Source of the DNA: Candidatus Amunia macphersoniae
GTDB taxonomy: Bacteria; Chloroflexota; Dormibacteria; Aeolococcales; Aeolococcaceae
NCBI GenBank assembly: GCA_016464795.1
Contig: JAEKNN010000003.1
Coordinates: forward strand, 1-55,120
DNA: 55,120 nucleotides
Direction of reading: 5' to 3'
Shown here in pieces: positions 1 to 8,095 of the stretch. The notes under the pieces are model-generated. The model searched no databases and was not told the origin of the DNA. It saw nothing but the letters and a program-made list of their open reading frames with translations. The position numbers and the translations under genes were made by a program. Position 1 is the stretch's first letter; each line of letters starts with the position of its first letter.

Positions 1-1
1 C

Positions 2-940
2 GCCGGTCTCTTGGCTATTGCCCCGAGCTACCCCATGGCCGTCGCGGTGGCCTTCGCCCTCGCAATCGGCACCGCCGTGTTCTCACCCTCGTCATCCGCG
101 TTGGTACCGCGGCTGGTTCCCGGCGACCTCCTCGTTGCGGCAAACGGCCTGCTCTGGACCGCGGGGGTGGCCTTGCAGCTCGTTGCCGCCCCCGTGGCTG
201 GCCTGCTGGTGGCGAATGGGTTTGCCCGCTTGCTGTTCGCCCTCAACGCGGGCAGCTTCGTGGCTTCCGCCCTGGTGCTGCTCAGGCTCCCAGCGCTTGC
301 CGGCCCGGTCTCCCTCCCCGAGAGACCTCGGCAGCGGCTTCCGGAGGCTTTCCGCCTGCTGCGAAACATCGCCGTTTTGCCCACGCTGCTGGTCATGCAA
401 CTGCTCGCGGCTCTATCGGTGGGCGCGACCTCGGCGCTTCTGGTCGTCCTGGCGGAAAAGGAATACCACCTCAGTCCGACTGGGTACGGCTTCTGGCTGG
501 CGGCGATCGCTGTGGGAGCTTTGCTGGGTCCCTTGCTGCTGCCGCTACTGACGCGCATCGCGCCGGAGCGGGTGGTCCCAGCCGCGTACGCCATCCGGGG
601 TTGCGGCGATGCCGGGCTCGGCCTCCTCAGCCAGGGCGCGACCGGCGGCGCACTGCTCGCCCTGTACGGCATCAACACCTCCAGCGGAATGGTCTCGTTC
701 CAAACCCTCATCCAACGTCGTGTCCCTGAGGCCGTGCGTGGTCGGACCTTCGCGCTTGTCGATCTGACCTGGCAGGCGGGCCGGCTCGTCTCCGTCGCCG
801 TGGGGGCCGCCCTCGCCGGCTTGGTGGGTATTCGGCCCGTCTTCGTGGCCGGGGGCATCCTCCTGGTGGCCGCTGCCGCTGTCGGAGTGACGCGCCTCCG
901 ACCAGATAATCCCGGTGTGAAACAGGCTGACTCGCCCTAG
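2..940 (+). CDS. MFS transporter, 5'-truncated by window edge
   Basis: C-terminal ~312 residues of a major facilitator superfamily permease, most like the MFS_3/EntS-type drug or siderophore exporters. The frame is open from base 2 with no stop and no ribosome-binding site, so the true start lies upstream; a full-length member is about 400 residues. Visible are roughly eight hydrophobic helices with short loops, and a central cytoplasmic stretch (around residues 100-120) rich in Pro and Arg that separates the two helical halves. It probably exports a small molecule across the inner membrane by proton antiport, but nothing here shows the substrate. It converges on the molybdoenzyme gene with a 20-bp gap. 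Confidence 0.8.
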   Translation, partial: AGLLAIAPSYPMAVAVAFALAIGTAVFSPSSSALVPRLVPGDLLVAANGLLWTAGVALQLVAAPVAGLLVANGFARLLFALNAGSFVASALVLLRLPALAGPVSLPERPRQRLPEAFRLLRNIAVLPTLLVMQLLAALSVGATSALLVVLAEKEYHLSPTGYGFWLAAIAVGALLGPLLLPLLTRIAPERVVPAAYAIRGCGDAGLGLLSQGATGGALLALYGINTSSGMVSFQTLIQRRVPEAVRGRTFALVDLTWQAGRLVSVAVGAALAGLVGIRPVFVAGGILLVAAAAVGVTRLRPDNPGVKQADSP

Positions 941-960
941 GCACGAAAAGCCGGATCACT

Positions 961-2772
961 CTAGATGGACTGGCGGTACCCGAAGAACTCGTGATCTTGG
1001 TTGTACCCGCCGTAGCCGCCGCCGATCTCGGAGTAATCAGCGACGAACTCCACGCCAGCGATCCATTTGACCTGCTTGAAGCCCAGCTGCGTCTCATTGC
1101 GTAGCCGCAGCGGGGCGCCATGGCCGAAGGAGAGTGGCTCCCCGTTCATGTCGTAGGCCAACATGGTGAGGTGGTAGCTCATCTGTTCGATCGGATGAGC
1201 GTCGTAGTAGATGCCCTTGTTGGGGCCGTCACCGAGAGAGTAGAAGACCACCCACCTCGCCCCGGGCTGGGGCTTGACCAACTCCATGATGGTTTGCATC
1301 GACACCCCGCCCCACCTGGCGACGCCTGACCATCCCTGTATGCAGAAGTGTTGGGTGATCTGCTCGTGGTGCGGCAGCGCTCGCAGCTCAGCGAGGTCCA
1401 GCTCGACGGGCTCATCGACCAAGCCGCCGATCCGCAGCCGGTAGTCCGCGAAGTTGCCGTCGAACAAAGCCTTGTACTCATCGGAGTCGGGGTAGTGGCC
1501 GTTGTGCCAGAAGTAAGGCGAGATGTCCTTCTCGCTGTACTCCCCGGGGGTGGAGTCGACATGCTCGAAGAGACGCTGGGCGGGACCGATCAAGGCGAAG
1601 CCGAGCCGCTGCACAAGCCGAGGGTGGCGCAGGGTGAACGGAGTCGCAGCAACCCAGCTGACGATGACCACGACCATTGAGGCAACAAAGAGCCAGAGTC
1701 CCACCCAGCCGTCGTCGTTGCGGCCCGCATAGATGTGGTTCAGGTTGCGCTGCAGGCCGGTGGTGAACACGAGGGTCACATGGACGAGGATGAACAGCAG
1801 GAACCAGGCCATCACCAGAAAGTGGAGCGAGCGCGCCGTCTGAATGCTGAGCAGCTTGCTGATCCGCTTGAAGCGGGTCGAGAGCGCTGGTGACATGCCC
1901 AGCCCGGTGATCAGGGCAAGCGGAGCCGCCACGAACACAGTGATGAAGTACGCGAGCAACTGCAGGCCGTTGTACGCCACCCACCCGTTCTCCATTGGCC
2001 AGTGCAGAGACAGGTACTGGATCAACACCGACAGAGCGTTGGGGAAGACCGACCAGCTGGTCGGGATCAATCGCTGCCACTGCCCCGTCGCAAAGAGCAG
2101 AACGTAGAAGACCAGGCCGTTGAGCAGGAAGAGTGTGTCGGTGCCCAGATGCCACCAGCGGGCCAGCCCGATCGAGTGTCGGATTCCCGGAAGACCAACC
2201 TGCCGAGGGAGGGTGATCGAGTCCTGCTTGGCCGTCCAGAGTGGGTCGGCGGGAACCGGCTTCTGGATTCGGAACCAGTCCTTGCCGGGGGTGCTGTGCC
2301 GAGTCCAGTACAACCGCGGATGATCGCTGAGGATCTGCAGCCCGGACCGGATGATGAAGATTATCAAGAACGCGGTCAGGAAGTGCTGCGCTGCGACCCA
2401 CAGAGGGAAACCGGCATTCTGAGCAGCCCCAGCGGGCTCGACGGTCCCGGGATGCTGGGCGATGAACCGCTGCACAGCTGGGAGGCCCCGCAATCCCTGC
2501 GCGACCGCCACCGCGATGATGAGCATCAGGAAGCCGATCGGGAGTAGCCAGAGCAGGTTGAACCATTTGCTACGGCCGATGCGCACGCGTGGAGCGATGC
2601 CATGAGCCTGCGGAATCCCGCCTGCCCAGGTTGCCGGGTCGACCACGTCGCCGCCCTTGAGCAGTTGCGACCGCAGGCTCCTCACCGACTCCGGCGAGAC
2701 GCTCGACCGGGGAGGCGGGGGCAGAGCCGCGGCGGAGGGCGGTCCGGCGCTATCAGTGCTCACCGACGCCAT
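961..2772 (-). CDS. Membrane-anchored sulfite-oxidase-type molybdopterin oxidoreductase with cytochrome b561-like domain
   Basis: 603 residues in two parts. Residues ~85-390 form a cytochrome b561-like membrane domain of about five helices with spaced histidines that could bind haem. Residues ~410-600 are a sulfite-oxidase-fold molybdopterin domain: the FCIQGWSG motif carries the Cys that ligates Mo in this family, followed by the conserved GDGPNKGIYYD and GAPLRLRNETQLGFKQVKW stretches. The fusion suggests electrons move between a periplasmic or extracytoplasmic Mo active site and the membrane pool. The N-terminal ~80 residues are Pro/Ser-rich and probably disordered. No Tat signal is seen, so the domain may be placed by the helices. 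It depends on Mo cofactor, for which mog, mocA and modABC are in this window. The substrate is unknown; sulfite, or methionine sulfoxide as for MsrP, are the family options. Confidence 0.85.
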   Translation of the reverse strand: MASVSTDSAGPPSAAALPPPPRSSVSPESVRSLRSQLLKGGDVVDPATWAGGIPQAHGIAPRVRIGRSKWFNLLWLLPIGFLMLIIAVAVAQGLRGLPAVQRFIAQHPGTVEPAGAAQNAGFPLWVAAQHFLTAFLIIFIIRSGLQILSDHPRLYWTRHSTPGKDWFRIQKPVPADPLWTAKQDSITLPRQVGLPGIRHSIGLARWWHLGTDTLFLLNGLVFYVLLFATGQWQRLIPTSWSVFPNALSVLIQYLSLHWPMENGWVAYNGLQLLAYFITVFVAAPLALITGLGMSPALSTRFKRISKLLSIQTARSLHFLVMAWFLLFILVHVTLVFTTGLQRNLNHIYAGRNDDGWVGLWLFVASMVVVIVSWVAATPFTLRHPRLVQRLGFALIGPAQRLFEHVDSTPGEYSEKDISPYFWHNGHYPDSDEYKALFDGNFADYRLRIGGLVDEPVELDLAELRALPHHEQITQHFCIQGWSGVARWGGVSMQTIMELVKPQPGARWVVFYSLGDGPNKGIYYDAHPIEQMSYHLTMLAYDMNGEPLSFGHGAPLRLRNETQLGFKQVKWIAGVEFVADYSEIGGGYGGYNQDHEFFGYRQSI

Positions 2773-2914
2773 CGTAGAGGCGCCGGGCTCGGCCGATCAC
2801 AGCGCGGCCCAGGTGCCCTGACGCGCTGCGGGGAGGTGGGCAGCTGCGCCACACTTTCGGCAGACCTGCCGCGGCAGCCGTCCGCGACCATGATTCGTGT
2901 CCGAGGGAATGGCC

Positions 2915-3340
2915 ATGACCGACGATGCGGTGGATCTCCATCGCTCACTCTCAGCAAATGTCATCGCCCTTGATTGGCACGAGGAGATTGGTGCACTGCG
3001 CAGCAGCGCCTCCTACGCGTCAGCTGACCACTCTGCACGAACTCTTGCCAAGCACCCAGCCATGAGACTGGTGCTCGTGGCCATGAAGAGCGGCGGCCGG
3101 ATGGAGGAGCACCACACGGATTCCGCCATCACGGTTCAGTGCCTTGAAGGCCGACTGCACTTCGAGGTGGGAGGCGCGACCCACGACCTCGTCCCCGGTC
3201 ATTTCCTGGTGGTCACCGAGAGACTGCCGCACAGCGTTGTTGCCATCGAGGAATGCGCCTTTCTGCTGACCATCGGCGAGCAACGCCGAACCCAGGAGCG
3301 GGCCGTCGAGGATGAAGCGATGGCCAAGGATGAGCCCTAG
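2915..3340 (+). CDS. Small cupin-domain protein
   Basis: About 141 residues with a single cupin barrel. The block HHTDSAITVQCLEGRLHFEVGG, followed by LVPGHFLVV and LPHSV, is the usual two-motif metal-binding layout. The frame opens at GTG 2897, but GAGGGA at 2903-2908 sits six bases before ATG 2915, so that start is preferred. The fold binds a metal or small ligand in the cytoplasm; the role is not deducible. The acidic tail (EDEAMAKDEP) is short. It lies 40 bp upstream of a binding lipoprotein gene on the same strand and may be cotranscribed with it. Confidence 0.7.
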   Translation: MTDDAVDLHRSLSANVIALDWHEEIGALRSSASYASADHSARTLAKHPAMRLVLVAMKSGGRMEEHHTDSAITVQCLEGRLHFEVGGATHDLVPGHFLVVTERLPHSVVAIEECAFLLTIGEQRRTQERAVEDEAMAKDEP

Positions 3341-3380
3341 GCGCAGGTACCCGGGTAACTCGGGCAGGAGGAGAGCAGCG

Positions 3381-4637
3381 ATGACCAACGGATCGACGAC
3401 GCGGTTCCGTGGGCTGCTCCTAGCCGGAGTGCTCGGTCTCATTCCGGCCCTCACCGCATGCGGTTCCAGCGCGCCCGCCACCTTCACGGTGGGTGCGGTG
3501 TTCCCGCTGTCCGGACCGCAGTCCTCGCTCGGCCAGCAGGAGCTCGATGGGGTCGACATGGCACGCCAGTTCGCCAATGCGGACGGCGGCGTGAACGGGC
3601 AACAGATCGTCATCGACAGCCGCAGCGTCGGGTCGACAGCCGAGGCGGCAGCCGCGATCGACAGCCTGCGGCAGGACGGCGTGGCGACGGTGCTGGGCGC
3701 CTATTCCTCCGACCTCTCGATGGCAGCGAGCCAGGCCGCGTCGAACGACGGGCTGCTGTACTGGGAGGCGGGAGCGGTCGCCGACCAGGTGACGGGCCGG
3801 GGCCTGCCGCTGGTGTTCCGCGTCGGCGCCTCGGGGAGCAACCTCGGTGACAACTCCGCGACCTTTGCGCTGACGCAGTTGGCGCCCCGCTTGGGAATCC
3901 TGCCCGGCCAGCTGACCGCTTCTCTGGTGGTGGCTGACGACGCATACGCCCATTCGGTGGCCGACGCCGCCCGAGCCAGACTCGTTGCAGGTGGAGCGCG
4001 CGTGGTCAGTGAGTCGGATTACAACCCGCACAACCCCCAGTTCGGCCCCGCGCTCGACGCCGTGGCCGCCGCCCGTCCGACGGTTCTCGTCCTCGCGTCC
4101 CACATCCCTGACGGCATCGCATTCCGGCGTGCCTTTCTGGCTCGTCATCTCCACGTCCAGGCCTTCCTCGGGTCGACGATGGCGCAGTGCCTGCCCGACT
4201 TTGGCAACGCGCTCGGTGTCGACGCGGTCGGGGTTTTCGCGAGCGACCGCCCCGACAACACCTTCACTGGACGGGGCCTCCTGCCAGACGGGAGCGTTCT
4301 CTACCACCGCCTGATGGCGGCGTGGCAGCAGCGCTACGGCACAGCGCCGGACGAGGAGGCGCTCTCCGGGTTCAGCGCGGCGTGGGCCCTGTTCCACACC
4401 GTCATGCCCCGCGCCGCGAATCTCTCGGCCACGTCCGTTGCGGCGGCGGCCCGATCGACATCGCTGCCCGTGGGGTCGTTGCCAAATGGCGCAGGCGTCC
4501 GGTTTGCTGATGATCCCGCCCATCGTGGCCAGAACCTGCGCGCTGCGGCCGTGATCTGGCAGTGGCAGGCCCCGCGGCACAGCGTCGTGGTGTGGCCGCC
4601 GCTCTATGCATCTGGGGCCGCGGCGATGGTGCCGTAA
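3381..4637 (+). CDS. ABC transporter substrate-binding lipoprotein (Leu/Ile/Val type, Peripla_BP_6)
   Basis: 418 residues. The start ATG 3381 follows a strong GGAGGAG ribosome-binding site. The signal peptide ends in a lipobox (ALTAC, Cys about residue 27), so the mature protein is lipid-anchored outside the membrane. The body matches the branched-chain amino-acid or amide-binding family: FTVGAVFPLSGPQSSLGQQ opening, the NADGGVNGQQI turn, and TVLGAYSSD / GLLYWEAGAV in the first lobe. No permease or ATPase genes follow, so it is either an orphan receptor or works with a transporter encoded elsewhere. The ligand is unknown. Confidence 0.8.
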   Translation: MTNGSTTRFRGLLLAGVLGLIPALTACGSSAPATFTVGAVFPLSGPQSSLGQQELDGVDMARQFANADGGVNGQQIVIDSRSVGSTAEAAAAIDSLRQDGVATVLGAYSSDLSMAASQAASNDGLLYWEAGAVADQVTGRGLPLVFRVGASGSNLGDNSATFALTQLAPRLGILPGQLTASLVVADDAYAHSVADAARARLVAGGARVVSESDYNPHNPQFGPALDAVAAARPTVLVLASHIPDGIAFRRAFLARHLHVQAFLGSTMAQCLPDFGNALGVDAVGVFASDRPDNTFTGRGLLPDGSVLYHRLMAAWQQRYGTAPDEEALSGFSAAWALFHTVMPRAANLSATSVAAAARSTSLPVGSLPNGAGVRFADDPAHRGQNLRAAAVIWQWQAPRHSVVVWPPLYASGAAAMVP

Positions 4638-4818
4638 CCGGACACCCGGTGATTGCCCATATGGCATCAAGGTCGAACGCGCATGAAGTGGGAAGCCAGC
4701 CACCGCTGGCTGGCGGCGGTTGAACGGTGGCTGACGTCCCCTCGACGGTGTCTGACGGGCGTGGCGTCCGGTGCGGCTTGCGCCACCTACACGCCTTGTG
4801 CGCGGGTGCCGCGTCGTG

Positions 4819-5592
4819 CTATTGGCCTGGCGGCAGCGGCTTGAGCACGGCGAATGCGGCCTTCTGCGAGTCGTGGAGCATCGCGAAGCGGCCCACACCG
4901 GGGATGTCCTCCGGGCCGGCGAGCACCGTGCCGCCGAGCTCCTTTGCCTTCGCCACCGTCGCGTCGCAGTCATCAACGGCGATGTAGGTCAGCCAGTGCG
5001 GCGCCGGCGACCCCATGAGCCCGGCCAGGCCCGCGAAGTTCTCGCCACCGTCGCGCCCAAACATCGTGTACTCGCCACCTGGCATGGGCTGCGTCGTCGC
5101 CTCCCACCCGAAGACCTCGCTGTAGAACCGCTTGGCAGCCTCGGTCTCGTCGGTGTGCAGCTCGTTCCAGCACACCGCGCGCGTCTCGCGGTACACGCCC
5201 CACCCGGGGTTGTCGCCAGCCTGCCACAGACCGATCGGCGCACCGACAGTGTCTTTGACCACGGCCATCGACCCGGCGGTCTTGACGTCCCTCGGCTCCA
5301 CGAGCACCTCGCCCCCCGCGGCCTTCACTGCCTCGACCGTGGCGCGCACGTCGGACACCCCGATGTAGGGCAGCCACGAGTTCGGTGCAGGGTTGTCGCC
5401 CAGGTCCATGACCCCGCCGACCGCCTTGCCGTCGAGCTGGTACACGGTGTAGCCACCGAGGTCTGGGTCGGGCTCCTGGAAGGTCGTCCAGCCGAACAGC
5501 TCGCTGTAGAAGCGCTTCGACGCCTCCATGTCCCTGGTGCCCAGGTCCATCCACGCCGGGTGGTTGGCCGCCGTCACTGCCGTCTCACTCAT
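4819..5592 (-). CDS. Two-domain VOC (glyoxalase/bleomycin-resistance superfamily) protein
   Basis: 258 residues made of two VOC modules (about 10-120 and 132-256). Each begins with the family pattern of a short strand, a helix with SKRFYSELFGW or AKRFYSEVFGW, and a later strand; this duplicated layout is like the mycobacterial Cfp30B-type proteins. The upstream in-frame extension to 5673 is rejected because GAGGGATT precedes ATG 5592 and the domain starts just after it. Such proteins are cytoplasmic and bind small ligands or metals, and some act as hydroxyacylglutathione- or dioxygenase-like enzymes. The exact activity cannot be assigned. Divergent from the DUF899 gene. Confidence 0.8.
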   Translation of the reverse strand: MSETAVTAANHPAWMDLGTRDMEASKRFYSELFGWTTFQEPDPDLGGYTVYQLDGKAVGGVMDLGDNPAPNSWLPYIGVSDVRATVEAVKAAGGEVLVEPRDVKTAGSMAVVKDTVGAPIGLWQAGDNPGWGVYRETRAVCWNELHTDETEAAKRFYSEVFGWEATTQPMPGGEYTMFGRDGGENFAGLAGLMGSPAPHWLTYIAVDDCDATVAKAKELGGTVLAGPEDIPGVGRFAMLHDSQKAAFAVLKPLPPGQ

Positions 5593-5846
5593 GCCGAATC
5601 CCTCGCTGTCACTCCCGCGCCGCCTCAGCGCGTCGAGTCCGCTTCTTTGACGGGCGTCCGGCCGCAAACTCATCGGTCAGTTGGCCCAGCCGGGACGCCT
5701 GTAGAGAAACGCTGGCCGCCGCTGTCCTGGAACCCGGTGAGGTGGTGCTGCCAGATCAGACCGATGAGTTCGAGCTGACCCGCCGGTCCAACTCCATGCG
5801 AACCGAAGCACCCGTCCATGGCGCGTACCAACAACAGGAGACAGCG

Positions 5847-6590
5847 ATGAGCCTTCCCAAGATCACCACGCAAGAGGAGTGGCTGGCCGCCCGCAAGGGG
5901 CTGCTCGCCAAAGAGAAGGAGCTGACCAGGCAGCGGGATGCGCTCAATGCCGAGCGTCGCAACCTGCCCATGGTCGCGGTCGAGAAGGACTACACATTCG
6001 ATGGCCCGGTTGGGCAGGTGCATCTCATCGACATGTTTGTGGGCCGTGCGCAGCTGATCGTCTACCACTTCATGTTCGAGCCGGAGTGGGAGGACGGCTG
6101 TCCGAGCTGCACGGCCGGCACGGACGAGCTGTCGGCGGGCTTCTTCGAGCACCTTCACACCCGCGACACCAGCTACGCCATGGTGTCGCGAGCGCCTCTG
6201 GCGAAGCTCGAGCGTTGGGCTGCCAAGAAGGGCTGGGACGTGCCCTGGTACTCGTCGTTCGGGACCGACTTCAACCACGACTTCGGGGTCACAATCGACG
6301 AGTCTGTCACCCTCGGCCAGTACAACTTCCGCAGCCGGGCTGAGTCCGAGGCCCGGGGGTCGGACATCTTCGAAGCAGACCAGCCCTTCGAGATGCCCGG
6401 CCGGAGCTGCTTCCTGCAGGTCGAGGGGCGTGTGTTCCACACCTATTCCCAGTACGCGCGTGGGCTCGAATCCACCGGCGGCTCCTACTACTTCCTCGAC
6501 CTCACCGCCCTCGGCCGGCAGGAGGAGTGGGAGGAGCCCAAGGGACGCAGCGAGTCCGCCAGATCGGCCCGGCCCGACTTCGCCTCATGA
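5847..6590 (+). CDS. DUF899 thioredoxin-fold protein
   Basis: 247 residues. ATG 5847 is chosen because CAGGAG lies six bases upstream; the longer frame from 5742 has no such signal. It matches the DUF899 family (AhpC/thioredoxin-like fold): an N-terminal helix with EEWLAARKGLLAKEKELTR, a DYTFDGPVG strand, and EDGCPSCTAGTD, whose CxxC pair is placed like the thioredoxin active site. The final ~25 residues are polar and variable. These proteins are probably thiol-disulfide or peroxide-related, but no member's reaction can be claimed from sequence. The downstream ArsR gene converges. Confidence 0.8.
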   Translation: MSLPKITTQEEWLAARKGLLAKEKELTRQRDALNAERRNLPMVAVEKDYTFDGPVGQVHLIDMFVGRAQLIVYHFMFEPEWEDGCPSCTAGTDELSAGFFEHLHTRDTSYAMVSRAPLAKLERWAAKKGWDVPWYSSFGTDFNHDFGVTIDESVTLGQYNFRSRAESEARGSDIFEADQPFEMPGRSCFLQVEGRVFHTYSQYARGLESTGGSYYFLDLTALGRQEEWEEPKGRSESARSARPDFAS

Positions 6591-6627
6591 CTGTCCGCAT
6601 CGCGGAGGCTGCCTGAGGGGCGGACGG

Positions 6628-6996
6628 TCACGCGTGGTCGGGCCGACCGGAGACGCGATGATCGGCGTGATGCAGGGCTGCTCGGACCAGCTCTCGGACG
6701 TGGGTGTCGTGCGCGCGGTAGACGTGATGGCGCCCAGCGCGCCGAACAACCACCAGACCGGCGAGACGCAGCTTGGCGAGGTGTTGACTCGTCGCCGCGG
6801 CTGATGTCGACGTCAGACGGGCCAGGGTGGTGACGTCGTACTCGGCGTCATGGAGAAGCCAGAGGAGGCGCAGCCGGGTTCCGTCGGCGAGCATCTGCAG
6901 CGCCGTGACGGCCGCGGCCACCTGAGCGTCGGTGGGCAGGTCGTGCTCGACCACAGTGTGGTCGACGATCGGAGCAACGTGTGCTTGTCCGCGCAT
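6628..6996 (-). CDS. ArsR/SmtB-family metal-sensing repressor (CzrA/NmtR-like)
   Basis: 122 residues with a winged helix-turn-helix (about 30-95): LADGTRLRLLWLL, then TSTSAAATSQHLAKLRLAGLV as recognition helix. The C-terminal helix carries DTHVRELVRAALHHADH, which has the Asp-x-His and later His pair of alpha-5 sensor sites (CzrA/NmtR type), so Zn, Co or Ni sensing is likely. It is divergent from, and only 39 bp from, a cation-diffusion exporter, the classic repressor/efflux layout. ATG 6996 has no ribosome-binding site, and a CATACT -10-like box lies seven bases upstream, suggesting a leaderless message. Confidence 0.85.
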   Translation of the reverse strand: MRGQAHVAPIVDHTVVEHDLPTDAQVAAAVTALQMLADGTRLRLLWLLHDAEYDVTTLARLTSTSAAATSQHLAKLRLAGLVVVRRAGRHHVYRAHDTHVRELVRAALHHADHRVSGRPDHA

Positions 6997-7035
6997 ATGT
7001 TTTAGTATGCCATCTCATGTCGAGAAGGGTCCGCG
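6997..7035. promoter_or_regulatory. Divergent arsR/CDF promoter-operator region
   Basis: This 39-bp AT-rich gap separates the repressor and exporter. A TAGTAT box (7003-7008) reads toward the exporter, and on the other strand the overlapping CATACT (7009-7004) reads toward arsR, seven bases from its ATG. Binding of the repressor anywhere here would block both genes. No clean 12-2-12 ArsR operator is visible, so the exact site is uncertain. Confidence 0.4.
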
Positions 7036-7947
7036 GTGGTGAGTGACGGCATCGCCACAGTGGGGAGCCGGTTCGCCCAGACGCATGACGAGAGTGTCGA
7101 TCGTCGCGACGCCAATCGCGCTGTGGCCGTGTCCGCCGTCGGCCTGCTGATCACAGGCGGCGTCGAGCTTGCGCTCGCGATCATCACCGGCTCCGTCGCG
7201 CTGCTCGGAGACGCCCTGCACAACCTCTCGGATGTCTCGACCTCGGCAGTGGTCTTCCTCGGCTTCTGGGTCTCGAAGCGTCCGCCGTCGAAGACGTATC
7301 CGTACGGCTTCGAACGCGCTGAGGATCTGGCGGGACTGGGTGTGGCACTCGTGGTCTGGCTGAGCGCTGTCTTCGCGGGGTACGAGAGCTACCGGAAGCT
7401 GGTCGGCGGGGAGGGCACCAGCCATCTCGGGATCGGCATGGCGGGCGCAGCTCTCGGCATCATCGGCAACCAGGTTGTCGCCCGATACAAGGCCGTCGTC
7501 GGCAAGCGCATCCAGTCGGTCACCCTGCAGGCGGATGCCAAGCACTCCTGGCTCGATGCCCTGTCCTCGCTGGGTGCGCTGATCGGGCTGATCGTGGTGG
7601 CATCGGGCCGAACCTGGGGTGATCCCATCGCCGGGTTCGCGGTCACGCTGTTCATCCTGCACGTGGGCTGGGAGGTGACGCGTGAAGTTGTCCATCACCT
7701 CATGGACGGTCTGGACGCCGGCGACATCGATGCCGCTCGCGACGCCGCGTGCGCGGTGTCTGGCGTGGAGGCCGCGACGGTGCGAGGCCGTTGGATGGGT
7801 CGATCTCTGCTCATCGAGGTGGAGGGGCAGGTCGCGGCCCGCACGACCATCGAATCAGCCACGTCGATCGGCGCGGAGGTGGCCGAACGCGTGCATGACG
7901 CGGTCCCGGCCGTCCGGGACGTTCGCTTCATCCCTGCGGAGCGGTAG
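7036..7947 (+). CDS. Cation diffusion facilitator (CDF) metal exporter
   Basis: 303 residues with six predicted membrane helices (about 28-205) and a cytoplasmic C-terminal domain (about 210-300). The metal-site motifs are intact: GDALHNLSD in helix 2 and DAKHSWLDAL in helix 5, the HxxxD pairs of the family. It exports a divalent ion (Zn, Co, Ni, Fe or Mn) by proton antiport. GTG 7036 or the next GTG 7039 follows GAGAAGGG. Pairing with a CzrA/NmtR-like repressor suggests Zn, Co or Ni, and the nickel permease 150 bp downstream makes nickel/cobalt balance a reasonable inference. Confidence 0.88.
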   Translation: MVSDGIATVGSRFAQTHDESVDRRDANRAVAVSAVGLLITGGVELALAIITGSVALLGDALHNLSDVSTSAVVFLGFWVSKRPPSKTYPYGFERAEDLAGLGVALVVWLSAVFAGYESYRKLVGGEGTSHLGIGMAGAALGIIGNQVVARYKAVVGKRIQSVTLQADAKHSWLDALSSLGALIGLIVVASGRTWGDPIAGFAVTLFILHVGWEVTREVVHHLMDGLDAGDIDAARDAACAVSGVEAATVRGRWMGRSLLIEVEGQVAARTTIESATSIGAEVAERVHDAVPAVRDVRFIPAER

Positions 7948-8033
7948 ACAGGGACAGTCGGGCACCCGTCAGCTTTCGGCCGACGCGCTTTCGACCCGTA
8001 GCGTCGGCCGCGATGGCTACCACCGAGTGGTTG

Positions 8034-8050
8034 TTGCAATTTAGTTGCAC
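8034..8050. promoter_or_regulatory. Nur-type (Fur-family) operator upstream of the nickel permease
   Basis: TTGCAA-TTTAG-TTGCAC contains a perfect inverted repeat, TGCAA (8035-8039) and TTGCA (8045-8049), with a 5-base spacer. This equals the published half-site and spacing of the Streptomyces Nur box (TTGCAA-N5-TTGCAA). It lies 46 bp before the start of a NiCoT permease. Nickel-dependent repression by a Nur protein encoded elsewhere is the straightforward reading. Confidence 0.65.
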
Positions 8051-8095
8051 CATCGCTACCCTGCGGGCCTGATCACGTTGTTTGGAGGGAGTGGC

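Noticed and set aside
4653..4844. 63-codon frame after the binding lipoprotein
   Set aside because: No ribosome-binding site, no motif, Arg/Ala/Trp composition typical of chance frames.
3420..4976. 518-codon minus-strand frame over the binding lipoprotein
   Set aside because: Arg-rich antisense shadow; the plus-strand gene has a signal peptide, lipobox and ribosome-binding site.
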